Origin: Bacteroidota bacterium
Lineage (GTDB): Bacteria; Bacteroidota; Bacteroidia; Chitinophagales; Chitinophagaceae
NCBI GenBank assembly: GCA_026391115.1
Contig: JAPLER010000034.1
Location: forward strand, 1 to 7,430
DNA: 7,430 nucleotides
Direction: 5' to 3'
Shown: positions 5,376 through 7,430 of the stretch, piece by piece
Layout of the letters: each line of letters starts with the position of its first letter
How positions within the stretch are numbered: the first letter of the stretch is position 1
Program-made: the position numbers and the translations under genes
Notes under the pieces: generated by a model
Database searches by the model: none
Seen by the model: the letters and a program-made list of their open reading frames with translations, nothing else
What the model was told of the DNA's origin: nothing

Positions 5376-6773
5376 ATGACGACACATTCAAATAATAAAT
5401 TCAGTTTTCAATTTATTCAATCTTTTTTAAAAGAAAGTTTTAGTAGCGAACACAGAGATTTTACAACAGGTAGTATTCGCAAAGCCATTTTTTTACTAGC
5501 CATACCAATGATTTTGGAAATGAGTATGGAAAGTGTATTTGCTCTTGTAGATATGTTTTTTGTAGGAAAGCTTGGCACAACTGCTACTGAAATTGTGGGT
5601 TTAACAGAAAGTTGTCTCAGCATTATTTACTCTATAGCTTTTGGTGTAGGTATGGCTGCTACAGCAATGGTTGCAAGGCGTGTTGGTGAAAAAAATATAG
5701 AACAAGCTAGCAAAAGTGGTGCTCAAGCAATTGTATTGGCAATTGGCATCTCAATACTCATTAGTATAACAGGTATATTTTTTGGAAAAAACCTATTGCT
5801 TGCAATGGGAGCCAAATCTATTGATGTAGCTTATGGTTCGAATTATATTCATATCCTGCTTATTGGCAATATTGTGATAATGATGATTCATTTAATGAAT
5901 GGCATTTTTAGAGGTGCAGGAAATGCTGCAATTGCAATGAAAAGTTTGGGTTTGGCAAATTTGTGTAATATTATTCTTTGTCCAATCTGTATTCATTTTT
6001 GGGGTTTAACAGGTGCTGCAATTGCAACAACAACAGGCAGAGGTATTGGTGTTTTGTATCAGTTATATAATTTAAATACTGGCAAAGGTTTGCTAACCCT
6101 AAAAGCAAATTACTTTAAACCCAACTTTGAAATATTGGCTAGTCTTGGTAAAATTTCTTTGTCTAGTGTTTTACAATTTATAATAGCAAGTGGCAGTTGG
6201 ATAGCAATGACAAGAATTATGGCAAGCATTGGCAAAGAAGAAACAGCTGGTTACACTATTGCAATTAGGTATATTGTATTTTTCATTTTACCATCATTTG
6301 GGCTTAGCAATGCAGCAGCTACTTTGGTAGGTCAGAACTTAGGAGCCAAAGAATTAAAACGTGCAGAAGACAGTGTATGGAAAGTGGCAAAATACAATGG
6401 CATTTTTATGGGCATTGTTTCTATCATTTTTTTGCTATTTGCTAAGCAACTTATTGGCCTAATAAATGATGAAGTACAAGTTGTTGCAACAGGCACATTG
6501 GCATTACAAATAATAAGCTTGGGTTATGTTTTTTATGGAATTGGTATGACATTGATGAATGCCTTTAATGGTGCTGGGGATAGTAAAACACAAACTTTAA
6601 TTAACTTGTTTTGGTACTGGGTTTTTCAAGTACCTATTGCTTATTTTGTTGCTATACATTTACAATGGCATTCCATAGGTGTCTTTCTTGCTATTTTAAT
6701 AACAGAAATTTTAATTGCTATTACAAGTATTATTATTTTTAAGAAAGGCAAATGGAAAACAGTAAAGATATAA
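5376..6773 (+). CDS. MATE-family multidrug/toxin efflux transporter
   Basis: This inner-membrane secondary transporter exports organic, often cationic, compounds using a proton or sodium gradient. The 465 residues match the family's usual 440-470 and show about 12 hydrophobic segments in two similar halves. After a soluble N-terminus (1-33) helix 1 starts at SIRKAIFLLAIPMILEM and carries Asp59 in ALVDMFFVG, at the place of the ion-coupling Asp of NorM-type pumps. Family marks follow: FRGAGNAAIAM (178-188), VGQNLGAKELKRAE (318-331) and the second-half counterpart FNGAGDSKTQT (397-407). The ATG at 5376 is the first in frame and gives an N-terminus common in Bacteroidota homologues; Met46 would cut into helix 1. 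It is transcribed alone, between an operator-like palindrome and a terminator. The substrate cannot be told from sequence. Confidence 0.93.
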   Translation: MTTHSNNKFSFQFIQSFLKESFSSEHRDFTTGSIRKAIFLLAIPMILEMSMESVFALVDMFFVGKLGTTATEIVGLTESCLSIIYSIAFGVGMAATAMVARRVGEKNIEQASKSGAQAIVLAIGISILISITGIFFGKNLLLAMGAKSIDVAYGSNYIHILLIGNIVIMMIHLMNGIFRGAGNAAIAMKSLGLANLCNIILCPICIHFWGLTGAAIATTTGRGIGVLYQLYNLNTGKGLLTLKANYFKPNFEILASLGKISLSSVLQFIIASGSWIAMTRIMASIGKEETAGYTIAIRYIVFFILPSFGLSNAAATLVGQNLGAKELKRAEDSVWKVAKYNGIFMGIVSIIFLLFAKQLIGLINDEVQVVATGTLALQIISLGYVFYGIGMTLMNAFNGAGDSKTQTLINLFWYWVFQVPIAYFVAIHLQWHSIGVFLAILITEILIAITSIIIFKKGKWKTVKI

Positions 6774-6792
6774 GTGGTATAATTTAGTTTTT

Positions 6793-6825
6793 AAAGAGGT
6801 TGCTTATTTAAGTAACCTCTTTTTT
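6793..6825 (+). terminator. Rho-independent terminator of the MATE gene
   Basis: AAAGAGGTTGCTTA (6793-6806) pairs with TAAGTAACCTCTTT (6809-6822) over 14 positions, including one G-U pair, around a very short loop. A T-run follows to 6825. It lies about 20 bases after the MATE stop codon. Confidence 0.88.
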
Positions 6826-6941
6826 AAAAAAATATTTAAAGCAAAGGCAACCATAAACATAAAATTCACGTAGTATGTAATAGAAGATATTTAAGTAGCT
6901 ACAATACCATCTGCTGATTATTTAACTATTAAAATTATTTT

Positions 6942-7124
6942 ATGGGGGCATCTTCAAAACATAAATTTCAGCAAGAACGTGGCGTAACCTTTGGCTTGTT
7001 TGTTATCTATTTAGTTTTATGTTTAGTAGCTGCAACTGTTATTTTGCCCTATGAAGAAAATGTGATTGCAGGCATCATCAAATCTTTGGTTTGGCCATTT
7101 TATTTAATAACAAAATTGGGATAG
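6942..7124 (+). CDS. Small putative membrane protein, unknown function (60 residues)
   Basis: Not recognised. The 60-residue protein begins with a basic, polar stretch (MGASSKHKFQQERG), followed by one strong hydrophobic segment (about 16-36, FGLFVIYLVLCLVAATVI). After a short polar turn (LPYEEN) comes a second hydrophobic stretch (about 41-58, VIAGIIKSLVWPFYLITKLG) that could be a second membrane helix or an amphipathic one. This suggests a hairpin inner-membrane protein with both ends in the cytoplasm. Reasons to believe it is real: a coherent membrane topology, a sensible ATG, and a clean gap after the MATE terminator. No Shine-Dalgarno or TAnnTTTG element was found in 6826-6941. Its last 25 bases overlap the end of the convergent DUF3089 gene. 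Chance ORF remains possible but less likely. Confidence 0.6.
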   Translation: MGASSKHKFQQERGVTFGLFVIYLVLCLVAATVILPYEENVIAGIIKSLVWPFYLITKLG

Positions 7125-7430
7125 TTTTTAATGCGTAATGCCACATTTTCTCTAATGCTTAAGTAGTAAAAATTGTAATCGGCAATATGATAATTTTTTG
7201 TTGTAAGAAAAATATTACCAAAAAATCTTGGCTTTATTGTCCACAATATGTTATCTGTAATAGTAGCATCAACAACATTGCATATTAGTTTATTAAAGTT
7301 TTTTAAAATAGCACCTTTATTTTCAAACCTTGTAGCAGTGGGTTTTTCAGCACTCCAAGTCAATGGATTGGTTACAACTACACTGTCTTTTTCTTTAAGA
7401 ACATATTCTGGTTTATAGCCATTTTTAAAA
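7100..7430 (-). CDS. DUF3089-family protein, C-terminal part (5' end outside window)
   Basis: The minus-strand frame is open to the right edge and gives 109 residues up to the TAA at 7100-7102. The TTG at 7363 is an internal Leu and not a start. The sequence shows the C-terminal pattern I know from DUF3089 proteins, which have an alpha/beta-hydrolase-like fold and unknown function: TNPLTWSAEKPTA (20-32), then NFNKL, VDATITDNILW, and KNYHIADYNFYYLSIRENVALRI near the end. In many relatives the first motif reads CVNPLTW; here the Cys position is Val. If this family is right, the catalytic Ser region lies in the missing N-terminal part. The assignment is from memory of the motif. The 3' end overlaps the small membrane-protein gene by 25 bases. 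Confidence 0.68.
   Translation of the reverse strand, partial: FKNGYKPEYVLKEKDSVVVTNPLTWSAEKPTATRFENKGAILKNFNKLICNVVDATITDNILWTIKPRFFGNIFLTTKNYHIADYNFYYLSIRENVALRIKNYPNFVIK

Noticed and set aside
5417..5623. Minus-strand ORF of 68 codons opposite the MATE gene start
   Set aside because: Antisense shadow of conserved MATE helix 1; no independent signals.
6895..6902. GTAGCTAC palindrome before the 60-residue ORF
   Set aside because: Only 8 bases, no repeat copy and no related promoter; expected by chance.
1..7430. CRISPR array, insertion sequence, tRNA or rRNA genes
   Set aside because: No regularly spaced repeats, transposase-like frame, terminal inverted repeats or tRNA-like fold were seen on either strand.

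Overview
The window reads as chromosomal DNA of a low-GC member of the Bacteroidota, probably near the Chitinophagales/Sphingobacteriia (the rank below phylum is inference). Support comes from a MetK C-terminus of the Bacteroidota type, an ATP synthase a subunit with a signal peptide, a long periplasmic N-terminal domain and a His-rich tail, start codons without clear Shine-Dalgarno sequences, and a TAnnTTTG-type -7 promoter element in front of atpB.

Layout: 1-605 (+) is the 3' end of metK (S-adenosylmethionine synthetase). It converges on the F1Fo ATP synthase operon atpB-atpE-atpF-atpH-atpA (minus strand, 4956 down to 732), with one terminator hairpin for each direction between them. Positions 4957-5375 form a long divergent intergenic region. 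It holds the atpB promoter, a minus-strand terminator with two tiny overlapping ORFs in front of it, and a TGCAAC-N5-GTTGCA palindrome. A MATE-family efflux transporter follows (5376-6773, +) with a strong terminator. After it come a 60-residue putative membrane protein (6942-7124, +) and, overlapping its 3' end on the opposite strand, the C-terminus of a DUF3089 (alpha/beta-hydrolase-like) protein that enters from the right edge.

Function: the ATP synthase genes encode the proton channel (a and c), the peripheral stalk (b and delta) and the catalytic-head alpha subunit. Gamma, beta and epsilon are not here. The operon is closed by a terminator right after atpA, so these subunits must be encoded elsewhere. 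A 14-bp hairpin between atpE and atpF is well placed to let the cell make more c subunit than the downstream subunits. The MATE pump and the two genes at the right end have no evident functional link to ATP synthesis.

Most of the window is ordinary core genome, and I see no clear novel multi-gene system. The spots most worth a second look are the 5061-5375 intergenic region, the atpE-atpF hairpin, the absence of atpG, and the small membrane protein.
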